DNA of 64,000 nt from Trichoplax adhaerens (taxonomy: Eukaryota; Placozoa; Uniplacotomia; Trichoplacea; Trichoplacidae): positions 1,495,225 through 1,559,224 of the forward strand of contig NW_002060958.1 of the NCBI RefSeq assembly GCF_000150275.1, given 5' to 3'. A program made the translations under genes and the position numbers. The stretch's first letter is position 1; every line of letters begins with the position of its first letter. The notes under the pieces were generated by a model. The model searched no databases. It saw only the letters and a program-made list of their open reading frames with translations, and had not been told where the DNA came from. This document shows, in pieces, positions 37,122 to 47,540 of this stretch.

Positions 37122-40115
37122 TTACAATATATGACAGCATCTACACATTCTAGTTCTCGCAGTTTCTGCTTGATCAGCTGGCGTTGCAGGAGGAAAGTAT
37201 ACATGAATTTGTACAGATGGTAACTGATTCTAGATAGAAAAAATACAATTATGATCGTTACCCTTGAACGATTTATCGCACCAATTTTACAGTATGACAT
37301 CAAAGATACGTTACACACCATCAGTCTTTTAATGCCACTTTTGGTAATGCCTTGGCAATCATACAATCCAATACGTTTCAGATTACGACATTCACTATTC
37401 AAATAAGTCGGTGAAATTTAATCAATACTTTATAAGATTGTAATCTCTGCCAAATACAACGTTGCACTTGATAGCGTTGTTGCTACTTACTGTAGTTGGC
37501 CTAAAGTGCCGTCAGTGAGTTGTGGGCAGTTATCGAGTTCTAAATGCTCAATATTATATTTAATAGGGCTCTGAACTATCTTACGTATACCAGAGTCTGT
37601 TATATGCTCGCAATACGATAGAACCTAGGTTATAAATGTCAAAATCCACGTTAATTATCCTATACAAAAAGTCGTAGCAATTAGGGGGAGACGAGATTGC
37701 TTACCAAAGAACGCAACTTTGGACAATACAATGCCATTTCATTTAACACATTATCTGATATCTACACAAATATATGATAACAACGTCAATAGACGACCGT
37801 TAATGCTATAAAGTTGATTACATATTATTTAATACCCTAGCACAGTCTTCCAAGTCTAGTCGTTCAATATCGCAGCAATTCTGCATAATAAAATGATAAC
37901 ATTAGTGCCAGCAATTAAATCTTAGCCAATTGCTATGCTAAATGACTCTTGTCTATTCTAAAATGCGTCAGTAGCGATTTATATCACATACTTTTAACAA
38001 TACTTGAAAGCCATTATCCGTTAAACTGGAACAGTGGGCAACCTCTAATACTCTATGTTCGTTGAAATATACAAATGTGAATTGGGAGTTGTTTATGCTT
38101 GATAACTTTAAACGTTCATTAAATACCTTAAATGTTTACAACCGTGACCCAGATACTTCAAGGAAGCATCTGTAATTAGGTCGCACTTTGACATGCATAA
38201 CTCTTCTAGGCTATGACAATTTACACTAACTCCTTCAACAGAAACATCATGGATACCCTAACAATAAAAATAAGCTTGCTATGATAAAATGTCCATTGAA
38301 AATCAACCGATGATTAGAAACTGAATGCATTAGGAAATATCGCAATAAATTTTAGCAGCTGCATGTCTATTCCAGATAAATTACTTACTATACAGTTATG
38401 TAAATTTAAAATAACCAATTCCTTGCAATTCTTTGCTGCTGTAATAACTGCATCATCCGTTAACTAATGGACATATAAAATCAAGAACTTAAAGCAAAAC
38501 ATCCTATTTCAGGTATTTTCTTAGAGTGTATATCACTCACCTGAGTGCAACCTTTCATTAGTAGAGTTCGAAGTTTGGGGCACTCCTTCGTTAAATTCTT
38601 GATGCCACTATCAGTAATCCGATTACACCATGAAATATCTAAATAACTTAATGAACCGCAACCATTGCTACGGCGTATATACAGACATCTATTAGATACA
38701 TTGTGCTAGCTAACAAACTACATACAATATAGCACATGAGTGATAAGCGAACTTCATTTTATGCAGTTTCATACCCTATTGCTATTAGAGAATCATCGCC
38801 AACTCCCGAACAAGAAGATATATCTAGATATCGTAAATAAGGGCAGTTTCTTCCAAGACTTATGCAAGTTCTAGCACATTAATAAAAAGGCAAACTTTAA
38901 AATCAAAATAGTCTATTGTGACAATACAGTATACATAAGCAATAAAAAAATACGAACTTATCCGTTATAGCACTGCATCCCTCTAACTTTAGTGCTTCTA
39001 TGTATCGGCAATGTTGGGAAAATGTCCTGAATAATTGAATTCCATAATACGTGATCAAATATTTGTGGTTTCAAATATAAATAAATAATTGAGATTATAA
39101 TGAAGTCGGAAAAATTTTAAAACATACTCTAAAGCATTATCTCCAACTTTTATGCATCCTCGAATATTAAGCGTTTTCAAAAAGCCTCCACAACGTTGTG
39201 CAATCCTCTCGATAACTTTACACTAGGATGATGCATGAACAATGCTTCATTAATGATAGCTATCGTATACAGTCAATAATATTGCTTAAGTAGCCACTTT
39301 GGCTATATCAAACTTAAGTTAATATAGCGTTAAATTTGTATATCAATATCAACGGCATTGGTATTCATACTTCAATATCTTTTTGAAAGCAAAAGAGATC
39401 TACATGTTGCCAATTACTACCATCCAAAGCTAAAGTATTCCAGGTCTAAACCATGATAATATATGTAATGCGCAATTCCATATAGATTAGTACAAAATTA
39501 TGCTGATGATGTCATGAATATTTTCTAGGTGAGTACAATGTAGCAAAATTGAATTCATCTTACCCTACAAACTTGTGCACATCGACAGAGCGTCACTGTG
39601 TCTAAAAAGGAGAATATCCTGAAAAATGATAGAATAGCGATGTCAATGGAAATTTTGAATACTTGACGTATACTATCGACGGTACTTGTGGCAATCACTA
39701 AGCTTGGGCTTTCCTTTTTTATTAAACTACGTCATCCATGTGTGAGAAATGTTGTCTATAGTTCAAACTGGCAGGACTGATTTATATTTAAGGATAATCT
39801 CTATTCTAAAACAATAAAATTTTACTACCACTTTATTAGTCATTTTATAGTTATAGATATATTTCCTTATTATAATTTTACAATTGGAACATGATAAACT
39901 TGAGCCTACGACCTAACGATGATTGATACAATTTCGCCGGTACGAAAGCGTACTAATTACCTCAACTAATTAATAAATGGTGTCCTATACAATTTACCGT
40001 TTAATTCGTTACAAAGTGAAAGTTGATGAAAAAAATTAGCTTACTTTAGAGTTATTTCCTTCGGCAGCTTACGGATATTATCAATGCAATCCGGTTGTTT
40101 CGATTGCGATAAATT
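37122..40115 (-). CDS. FBXL20: FBXL2/FBXL20-type F-box and leucine-rich-repeat protein, 15 exons seen, first coding exon missing
   Basis: Exons in transcript order: 40115-40045, 39618-39564, 39445-39371, 39222-39128, 39026-38958, 38870-38775, 38667-38541, 38463-38389, 38257-38127, 38052-37992, 37880-37836, 37761-37705, 37624-37491, 37394-37319 and 37229-37122. All are GT-AG and phases close to 424 residues plus TAA. The F-box (about residues 17-66) reads LPKEITLKIFSFLDTVTLCR...TWNTLALDGSNWQ. About a dozen cysteine-containing LRRs follow (e.g. LEVAHCSSLTDNGF, LEDCARISDNVL, LELDNCPQLTD, GLYDCQGITKSGIKRL). The end, VYFPPATP then CRCCHIL, matches the FBXL2/20 tail; CHIL is a CaaX-type motif predicted to be geranylgeranylated because it ends in leucine. 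The family is the substrate receptor of SCF ubiquitin ligases, membrane-targeted in FBXL2. The initiator ATG exon upstream of 40115 (about 10-20 residues) was not identified. FBXL2 versus FBXL20 orthology cannot be resolved by eye. Confidence 0.92.
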
Positions 40116-40560
40116 CTATGGACAGAGAATCAATTTTAACTTTTAAAAATAATTTGACTTTTTTAACAAAGAGCTTGCTTTAAGTATCATTGGCAGTAAA
40201 CTTTTCGTCGAGATATATATTATATACAAAAGGTTTTGAATATAATTGTATCCGTTATATACAGTATATAGCTATTGTATATATTTCTACAGTAATATAC
40301 TCTTCCATTTTTTACAGGACGCTTACAATGATAGAAATGAAAGTAATGTTTTTTTTTTTTACATAGCAGCTCAAAGTAAGCTACGTCCTTCGGAGAGCTT
40401 TTCATTTTAAAAGGGAACGATTAATAGGTGTACTTTATGTATAAAGTGATTCTATTCATTGGAAGTGATGGCAAGACGAAGCGTTTCAGAAAGCATTCTC
40501 TCCGTTATGCTCGAATCATAACCATTATTACATCATGACAGTTCTTTGCCTATCGACCAT
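40116..40560. other. FBXL upstream region, first exon not resolved
   Basis: The FBXL start codon exon should lie on the minus strand within or beyond this stretch. Candidates with weak donors exist (for example a short ATG frame near 40303 ending at a GTAGAA donor), but none is convincing. A T-run lies at about 40349-40360. Confidence 0.35.
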
Positions 40561-40737
40561 CGGAACATGCATACTGCCTTCTCCGTATTTGAGTAGTCTG
40601 TAGTCTGTGCTGTGCAGTTCTAAAGCCATTCATCCAATTCTTTACGGGTAATATCAATGTCAATGACTGTCTTAAATATATAGTTCTCATCATTTTGTAC
40701 TCAGAGAGTGGATTACGGTACAAGTCAAAGACTACGA

Positions 40738-40900
40738 TTATGCATATCATCCATGTAATGCCGTTTCCACGCTTCCTGTCTGCATTTTTGGGTAATGCAT
40801 AAAATTCGGTTGGGATCAAAACTGATGCATTCCGAACAAAAGACACTGTATTTTGATCCATTTTTGCCAACAACCAAGGCATTACATTCATTTCTAGTCT
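40738..40900 (-). CDS. Possible cysteine-rich coding exon
   Basis: On the minus strand, after a TAG at about 40900 that could be an acceptor, one frame reads NECNALVVGKNGSKYSVFCS, then ECISFDPNRILCITQKCRQE, then AWKRHYMDDMHNRSL before a TGA. The cysteines (two C-x2-C-like pairs plus spaced single cysteines) suggest a small zinc-binding module. Another frame over the same DNA is longer but has less protein-like composition. No family is recognised and no flanking exon was proven, although a short frame reading VIDIDITRKELDEWL then stop lies about 90 bp downstream and might be a terminal exon. Weak support. Confidence 0.25.
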
Positions 40901-41139
40901 AGCTCAACAAAAACTATCCACCGCGTCGATTTGATTACTAGTACTAGTAGACATGAACAGAAAATTCTCTCGGCATGACATCAATAAGATCAAAAATAGC
41001 AACAGCAGCAATGGTGATGGTTATTCCAATTAATAAATAGGATCTGCACTCGAAGTATAGAACGTGCAGTGTAGTATTGTGTAATTTGCAAGCCCTTCAC
41101 TCTTCATCATCTTTATCAATGATCACCATTCCGTCATCG

Positions 41140-42300
41140 TAGAAAGTACTATCCTATTCATCGTCGCTGTCTAGAAATACAAGGTACCGAGGATATAAAA
41201 TGCACTATTACTACGATTCCGTTCATCCTAGACTGCATCCTACAATGTCCAAGCACTTTACTCTTCATCATCTTTATTGGTGACTACTATTCCGTAATTT
41301 TATAAAGCACTTGACTACTCATCATCCTTATCTATGCAGTACAGTACAGTACAATAGGTATAAAGTAGATAAACTGGGCTATCGCTACGATTGCGTTAAC
41401 CCTATACTACAGTAGATTGTATAATTTAGCTAATTTAGTAAATTTTACGTAATTTACTAAGTTAGCTAAGCCCTTTACTCTTCATCGTCCTTTATCGATG
41501 ACCACCATTCCGTCATCGTAGAAAGCACTGTACTATTCATCGTCGTTGTCTATAAATACAAGGTACGAGGATATAAAGTGCGCTATTACTACGATTCCCT
41601 TCATCGTAGACTGCATTCTAAAAAGCACTTTACTATCCATCCTCGTTGTCTATAAATACATGGTACGAGGATATAAAGTGCGCTATTACTACGATTCCCT
41701 TCATCGTAGACTGCATTCTAAAAAGCACTTTACTATTCATCCTCGTTGTCTATAAATACAAGGTACGAGAATATAAAGTGCGCTATTACTACGATTCCCT
41801 TCATCGTAGACTGCATTCTAAAAAGTACTTTACTATTCATCCTCGTTGCCTAGAAATACAAGGTACGAGAATATAAAGTGCGCTATTACTACGATTCCCT
41901 TCATCGTAGACTGTATTGTAAAAAGCACTTTACTATTCATCCTCGTTACCTAGAAATACAAGGTACGAGTATATAAAGTGCGCTATTACTACGATTCCCT
42001 TCATCGTGCTGTAGACTGCATTCTAAAAAGCACATTACTATTCGTCATCGTTGTCTAGAAATACAAGGTACGAGGATATAAAGTGCGCTATTACTACGAT
42101 TCCCTTCATCGTGGACTGCATTCTAAAAAGCACTTTCCTACTCATCATCCTTCTCTATCAATATAAAGCGTACTATTACTACGATTCCGTAATGCTATAC
42201 TGCATTCTGCAATTTCCAAGCACTTTACGATTCATCGTTCTCATCTGGAAATATAACGTGCACTATTACTACGATTCCGTAATCGCCAATCTCAGTATCA
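41140..42300. repeat. Minisatellite, ~100 bp units
   Basis: A core of six nearly identical copies reads CTATAAATACAAGGTACGAG, GATATAAAGTGCGCTATTAC, TACGATTCCCTTCATCGTAG, ACTGCATTCTAAAAAGCACT, TTACTATTCATCCTCGTTGT. Landmarks at 41541, 41641, 41741, 41841 and 41941 are exactly 100 bp apart; the next unit is 106 bp because of a CTGTAG insertion. Diverged units flank the core (from about 41140 and to about 42300, where TCATCATCTTTATC and ACGATTCCGTAATC variants occur). Overlapping 69-103 codon frames arise because 100 is not a multiple of three; they are artefacts. The core is recently homogenised. Confidence 0.92.
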
Positions 42301-43880
42301 GTAGCGTTGGAGCAGCTAAGTGCACCTGTCACGGGCCGAAGATTTTCAATCGTTTTGCATGACAAATGGAAACAATCGATATTATTACTGTATTTTTATT
42401 GATATTATGATTATTTTTTCTCTTTTCCTATCTGTATGGAATAGTGCTGTTGTAGTACAGTGTACATTAACCTCGAGTGTAGTCTATATTGTACTATGTC
42501 GTTTTCGTGTCTTGATGGCAACAGTTCCCTAGCTCTCCCCCCCCCCCAAAAAAAACTAGAGACACAATACAGTACTGTCTTTTACGGTATTTAACAAGAA
42601 TCAGACATAGTACAATAGTGTAGAGAAAAGTATGGCGATTTTTTCTCTTTTTATTCATGCCAAGAGTTGTATTCCAGCCATGCTATCCGTGCATAGACAC
42701 GAAAATTATTTGAAGGCAACCAAGACGTAAAATAATGTCTTTTGGACGATTTTAAATGCAATTGATTGACTGGGAAAGGTGGGAAGGATTTTCTATTTTG
42801 ATCCACTGCCTATGGTGGGGTAAAGTAGGCTCCCAACTCTTTCATATTTATTCGTTTCTGTTTGGTAGTCAATTTACTGATGCCGGGGACTTGCCAAGTA
42901 GGGTAGTCGAGTCAGCTAACAAGAATAGTAAACTGGATCATCGTACTGGAAGCATAACACGGCAGTCGATGGAGAATAGAGTAGAGTGGAGAGCAGAGTA
43001 CCTGTGCTGTGTTTGCTGATGACGATAGCAAAGCAATCGCATACAGTAGCAGTGTCTAAGCGGTACAGTACTGTAGCAGGATAGTCGAATTGAGTGAAAA
43101 ACGAGAGACACGGTCGCAATATTCTCAAGATGAGCGATTTCCCAACTGAGCATCGATCATTCATCATCCAATGCTACAAGCCCTGATGATGAGAATGCCT
43201 CCTATCTCCAATCATTTATTCATTGTATGACTATGCCATGGGAAAATAGGTCCCCAAATGGGTCAAGTACAAGTGGAATGAATGAGAAAATGAAACTCGA
43301 TCGCAAGTGGAAAAATGAGCCAGTGTCATCAATGCGTGGAGATACTGTACTCGTATGGTCCAGTATTTTATTATTATTATTTATTTACATCGACGCGTAT
43401 TTCAAAACAGAGTTGACTTTTTGCAATTGATGATTGCTTTTACGTTCAACATCCTTGATGCAGTTGATCGTTGGGCTTATTGCATGTCATGGTCAACTAG
43501 GATCGTGATGGTGTCGCGTTTGTTGGATATAACGCTCAAAGAAGTCCATTGGTAGGCAAGCGTCGTTTGGCTAGTGAAACAACAAAAGTTTGTGGGACAA
43601 AAATGGCAGAACCCTTTCTCACTTACCTGAACTTTAGTCTTGCTACCGAGTGTACCAGTCATTGCATTTCTAACGTGATCCAAGCAAGATAAAGCGACTT
43701 GAAAATAGTGGGTTGTATCGAACTAGTTGGATAGAGTTAGGATAGGACGACGTAATCTTTTTACGATAGCATTCGGCTTTCCTTGCCACTTTTATTGATT
43801 GATGATGGATAGAAATTTTCCACAGTGTTTTCAGATGAATGTGGTAATCCTGTTGTTTTGTTTTCGTGCAACTTTGCAGC
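42300..43880. other. Intergenic, no gene seen
   Basis: Includes a C-run followed by an A-run at about 42536-42556 and several short overlapping frames (42756-43019, 43227-43683) with no motif or splice support. CWGTA pentamer runs increase towards the right end. Confidence 0.4.
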
Positions 43881-44870
43881 ACAGTGTGCAGTACTGTATA
43901 CTCTAAACAGTGCACTGTACACTGTAAATTCGGTACACGGTAGAGTAACGGACAACCGATTGGCAGGACAATACACCTACAGTACATGTTGAGTGCAGGC
44001 ACAAGTACTGTACCCTGTACTCAGACCATCCTACAGTATAAAAGTCATCGCTATTACAGTACTAGTAGTACTGTACTGTACTGTACAGTACACTGTACAG
44101 TATGCTTTTTAACAGTACAGTACAGTACTCCATTCAAAATTCTCTCTCGGTACACGGTAGAGTACGGACCACCGATTGGCAGGACAATACACCTACACTC
44201 CTACAGTACATGTTGAGTGCCGGCACAAGTACAGTACTGTACTGTCCATTACAGTACAGTATAAAAGCCATCGCTATTACAGTACTAGTAGTACAGTACA
44301 CTGTACTGTACAGTATGCTTTTTAACAGTACAGTACAGTACTCCATTCAAAATTCTCTCTCGGTACACGTACAGTACACTGTACTGTACATGTACTGTAC
44401 AGTTCACGGTAGAGTAACGGACCACCGACTGGCAGGACGATACACCTACAGTACAGTACATGTTGAGTGCAGGCACAAGTACTGTCCATTAATTACAGTA
44501 CTGTACTGTATAAAAGCCATCGCTATTACAGTACTAGTAGTACACTGTACTGTACACTGTACTGTACTGTACAGTATGCCTTTTAACTGTACTGTACAGT
44601 ACTGTACAGTACAGTATAGTACAGTACTGTACTGTACAGTACTGTACTCCATTCAAAATTCTCTCTCGGTACACGTACAGTACACTGTACTGTACATGTA
44701 CTGTACAGTACACGGTAGAGTAACGGACCACCGACTGGCAGGACGATATACCTACAGTACATGTTGAGTGCAGGCACAAGTACAGTACTGTGTACAGTAC
44801 AGTATACTGTAAGTGTACAGTACAGCACAGTAAAGTACAGTACTGTACATACAGTATAACAACAACGAAA
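43880..44870. repeat. Satellite of ~210-300 bp units separated by CWGTA pentamer runs
   Basis: Units carry TCTCTCTCGGTACACGGTAG, AGTAACGGACCACCGACTGG, CAGGACGATACACCTACAGT, ACATGTTGAGTGCAGGCACA and TATAAAAGCCATCGCTATTA. The CGGTACACG landmark is near 43931, 44149, 44361 and 44667. Units are joined by long stretches composed almost only of the pentamers CTGTA and CAGTA, in register (for example about 44588-44650). Length differences between units come from these runs. Long frames on both strands, full of Tyr, Cys, Thr and Val, are translations of the pentamers and not genes. Confidence 0.92.
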
Positions 44871-44904
44871 CTTACTTATTGGTTAAATTCTTCTTCATAT
44901 TTAG

Positions 44905-46598
44905 GCCAAGCTAGCAAACAAAGAATAAAAAGAGCTGGATTCGACGCTAATTCAGTATATAGCTTTCAAAGTAAGTTTATAAAATATTTTGAAATTATAT
45001 GCACCGAAACGCCTCAAATTTTAGAAGGCAAGATTATTAGATTTCTAACGGCTCTCTGCTAAGGAGTTAATTCTAGAATACTAATATCAAAGCAATAAAA
45101 GCTAAATAGAGAATAACGTTTTCTTGGAATTCAACACTGTCAAAATGTTACAATATACAATACTAGTGCAAACTCCCGTCGCTTTGCTGACGGTTTACGA
45201 TAATGTGCTCATTTAACATATAGTATTACCATTTGTCGTAGACCTGTCAGAGGTTCAGTAACTTTATACCGTGTGCTGTGTAGTAGTAGAGTGTATGACA
45301 TATACTGATATACATACCGCATTTCTCTAATCTTACAGTAACTCTCCATTTTTAGCTATGTGGAACACTCTTACCCACTCATTCAAACCGTATAATATAC
45401 AGTATATATATATATATATATATATTAGTGCAAGCTCCCGTCGCTTTACTGACGGTTTACGATAATGCGCTCATTTAACAGAGGTTCAGTAACTTTATAC
45501 CGTACCGTGTAATCCTGTGACTTTTCATAAATGTGAGTTTATGAAAGGCGAAAGCGGCTGGAAACAATTACAAGCTGTTGACTTTACCGACTGGGAACGT
45601 GGTAAGTATATCAGTTTTATTACTCTACAAATTTGAATTTGCAGCTATGTCGTTGCCAAAATTTTAATCGAAAATTTTGTCCAATAAATCAAATTAAATA
45701 CTCTAATCAGGATTGCAAGAATAGCACAAATTCCAGTTTACTATTGGGAATTTAGCTATAACTTCAACATCATAACCTGATTTCTTGCTCAATGCATATT
45801 TTCGTCTACTTTTAAAAGATGCTAAAATAGGAATGGTTCTCAATTCCAAATATGAGAACATTAATGGCCAATATGCGGATATGATTAGTCCCCCAATGGT
45901 GAAATCTCATGAAGCAATTTCAATTAGGGTAATTCCTTACTGGTATTTAAGATGATGATTTGAAGATCAGCTTACTTTGCAAAAATTTAAACTCTCATGA
46001 CTATATGAAAAATTTAGGCTTGAAAGATGATTATTACGCTTATGTCCAGAGATTTCCATATAATTCGACAGTTTCTACAGTAATTCTACGAAGTCCAGTT
46101 TTACGACGAAATTCAGATAGTCAGTCAGTGGAGGTAGCTTCCAAAAGTCGGGCTGTTTTCTTTAAGACAGATTTCTATAAGCTATTATGACAATGCCAAC
46201 ATCAAATTGACTCATTTCTATTACATTTGATTTTGCAAAAAAGATGTATTACCGTCGTTTGATTATCGGCTTTCAAACTGGAACCTACGCTATCAGGTAT
46301 CAATACGTTAACAGCACATTTATCACCTTAGATTTTGGAGTTTTAGTTCCAAGTTCTCGAGAGAGCTGGAGTAAAGTTGGTGTTTCGCCGAATCAATTCT
46401 ATCCCACCGAAGATTTTACTGTAAGTCATGCAAAATAAATCTTAAGATACGAGTTAATTACGTCTTATTTACGGCAAATACTTTTATTCGCTCAATTATC
46501 CATACAGATGGAAATCGTGTATGAACTGCGTGGCTCAAGTACACCGTCTTCAGGCGGCATCCTAATCGATGATATTGAAGTAACTAATTCCAAGGAAG
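44905..46598 (+). CDS. MAM-domain protein, partial or disrupted gene
   Basis: Exon candidates: 44905-44970 (contains QRIKR, a possible furin-type site); a MAM entry exon ending at 45601 (CEFMKGESGWKQ...DFTDWER); 45819-45928 (SKYENINGQYADMISPP); 46244-46420 (GFQTGTYAIRYQYV); and 46508-46598 (VYELRGSS...GILIDDIEV). The last four have matching phases and together follow a MAM fold signature: Cys-Glu-Phe then GW, a G-x-Y-A and SP segment, a hydrophobic strand with GTY, then hRG...IxIDDI. MAM domains are extracellular adhesion modules of receptors, meprins and neuropilins. The entry exon lacks an acceptor in phase with 44970: the AG just upstream lies within a dispersed repeat and is followed by stops. 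The 5' part runs into satellite DNA. The last exon ends in phase 1 with no partner found. It may be a disrupted gene or one with unrecognised exons. Confidence 0.65.
45165..45282. repeat. Dispersed repeat, copy 1
   Basis: Contains AGTGCAAACTCCCGTCGCTT, TGCTGACGGTTTACGATAAT, GTGCTCATTTAACA and AGGTTCAGTAACTTTATACC. Closely similar sequence recurs at 45424-45515 and in part at 61367-61455. No coding capacity. Possibly a short non-autonomous mobile element; no terminal repeats were defined. Confidence 0.75.
45400..45425. repeat. TA dinucleotide microsatellite
   Basis: About 12 TA units directly before the second dispersed-repeat copy. Confidence 0.85.
45424..45515. repeat. Dispersed repeat, copy 2 (beside MAM exon)
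   Basis: Same sequence as at 45165, lacking an internal ~30 bp (ATAGTATTACCATTTGTCGT and following bases). It ends within about 20 bp of the first MAM-coding cysteine and supplies the only upstream AG, which is followed by in-frame stops. Confidence 0.75.
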
Positions 46599-47079
46599 GT
46601 AATGATTACCAAATAGAATATAGAAAAATGAAATAGGAACAAGGCTTAATTTTTTGATGGAGTACCTTATGGCGTTATTGTGTCTTAAAGACTAAAAAGT
46701 TCTTCAATACGCTAGTTAATTCCGGAACCAATAAAGCATTTGGTCTATTTCATGCTGCAACCGTGGTGGGGATAGCCATTTTGAGTACCTTGCTGACACT
46801 ATCGCCCTCGAGTCTGCTATTTTGATTTATGGATGCTTCTGGATAGGCGAAATTGGACCAAAGCCTTTAACGCTTATTGTTGTAATTATTTAGATAATTA
46901 ATAGATCTCAGATACTCTGATCCAATATTTATAGTAGTTTTTACAAGTACGTTCAGCTCAATGCCTGAATGTGGGACTAAGCAAAGTATCCTGATTATTA
47001 GCAAGATTATCGAAGATAACAGAGTATCTAATACTGCATGAGATCTAATTTAACTTAGGTAATTATTATTTTACAACAT
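46599..47079. other. Downstream of MAM exons, no further exon found
   Basis: A continuation exon of the MAM gene starting in phase 1 was looked for and not found. AT-rich DNA. Confidence 0.35.
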
Positions 47080-47540
47080 TGACACGAGATCCAATAAGCT
47101 GAAAGTTTTTCGACGCTTGATGTGGATACCGAAGTTGTAACATTTAATGGTAGTTTATTAACAACTTACAACGCTAACGATAGATTCAATAAGAAGCAAG
47201 TCTTCAGCCACTTAGCATGGATACCAAATTTTTTAGTTTTATTGATAGTTTATTAATAACTTATAATGCTAAGACAGATCTAATAAGGTGTATACTTTCT
47301 GACTCTTGATATGAATACCGAAATTTTTAACTTTCAATAATAGTTTATTAATAACTTACAACGTTAACGATACATCTAACAAAGCGCATGTATTATGATA
47401 CTTGATATAGATACTAAAATTTCTAGTTTTTAATAACAGTTACTAATAATTTTAATGACAGATCCAACATGTTGCAAGTCATTTGACATTAGATATAGAT
47501 ACGGAAATATTTAGCTTTTAATAATTGTAATAGAAGTTAT
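47080..47540. repeat. Degenerate tandem array, ~93 bp units
   Basis: Copies of GATATGGATACCGAAATTTT, then TAGTTTATTAATAACTTACA, then ACGCTAACGATAGATCTAAT. The ATACCGAAA-like landmark lies near 47127, 47220, 47316, 47410 and 47500. About five units. Confidence 0.7.

Noticed and set aside
37058-37318. Unspliced continuation of the FBXL terminal frame
   Set aside because: A GT-AG intron from 37318 to 37230 restores the conserved family tail in another frame, so the read-through translation is a shadow.
41546-42362. Apparent repeated protein of 69-103 residues
   Set aside because: Arises from a 100-bp DNA repeat. The period is not a multiple of three, so the same peptide shifts frame between units.
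43670-44830. Many long overlapping frames on both strands rich in Tyr, Cys, Thr, Val and Leu
   Set aside because: They are translations of CTGTA/CAGTA pentamers, which are open in most frames. They have no start context, domain or splice support.
45960-46190. 76-residue frame between MAM exons
   Set aside because: Lies in the intron between the 45928 donor and the 46244 acceptor, which join in phase with continuous MAM sequence. Kept out as probable intron, although an alternative exon is not excluded.
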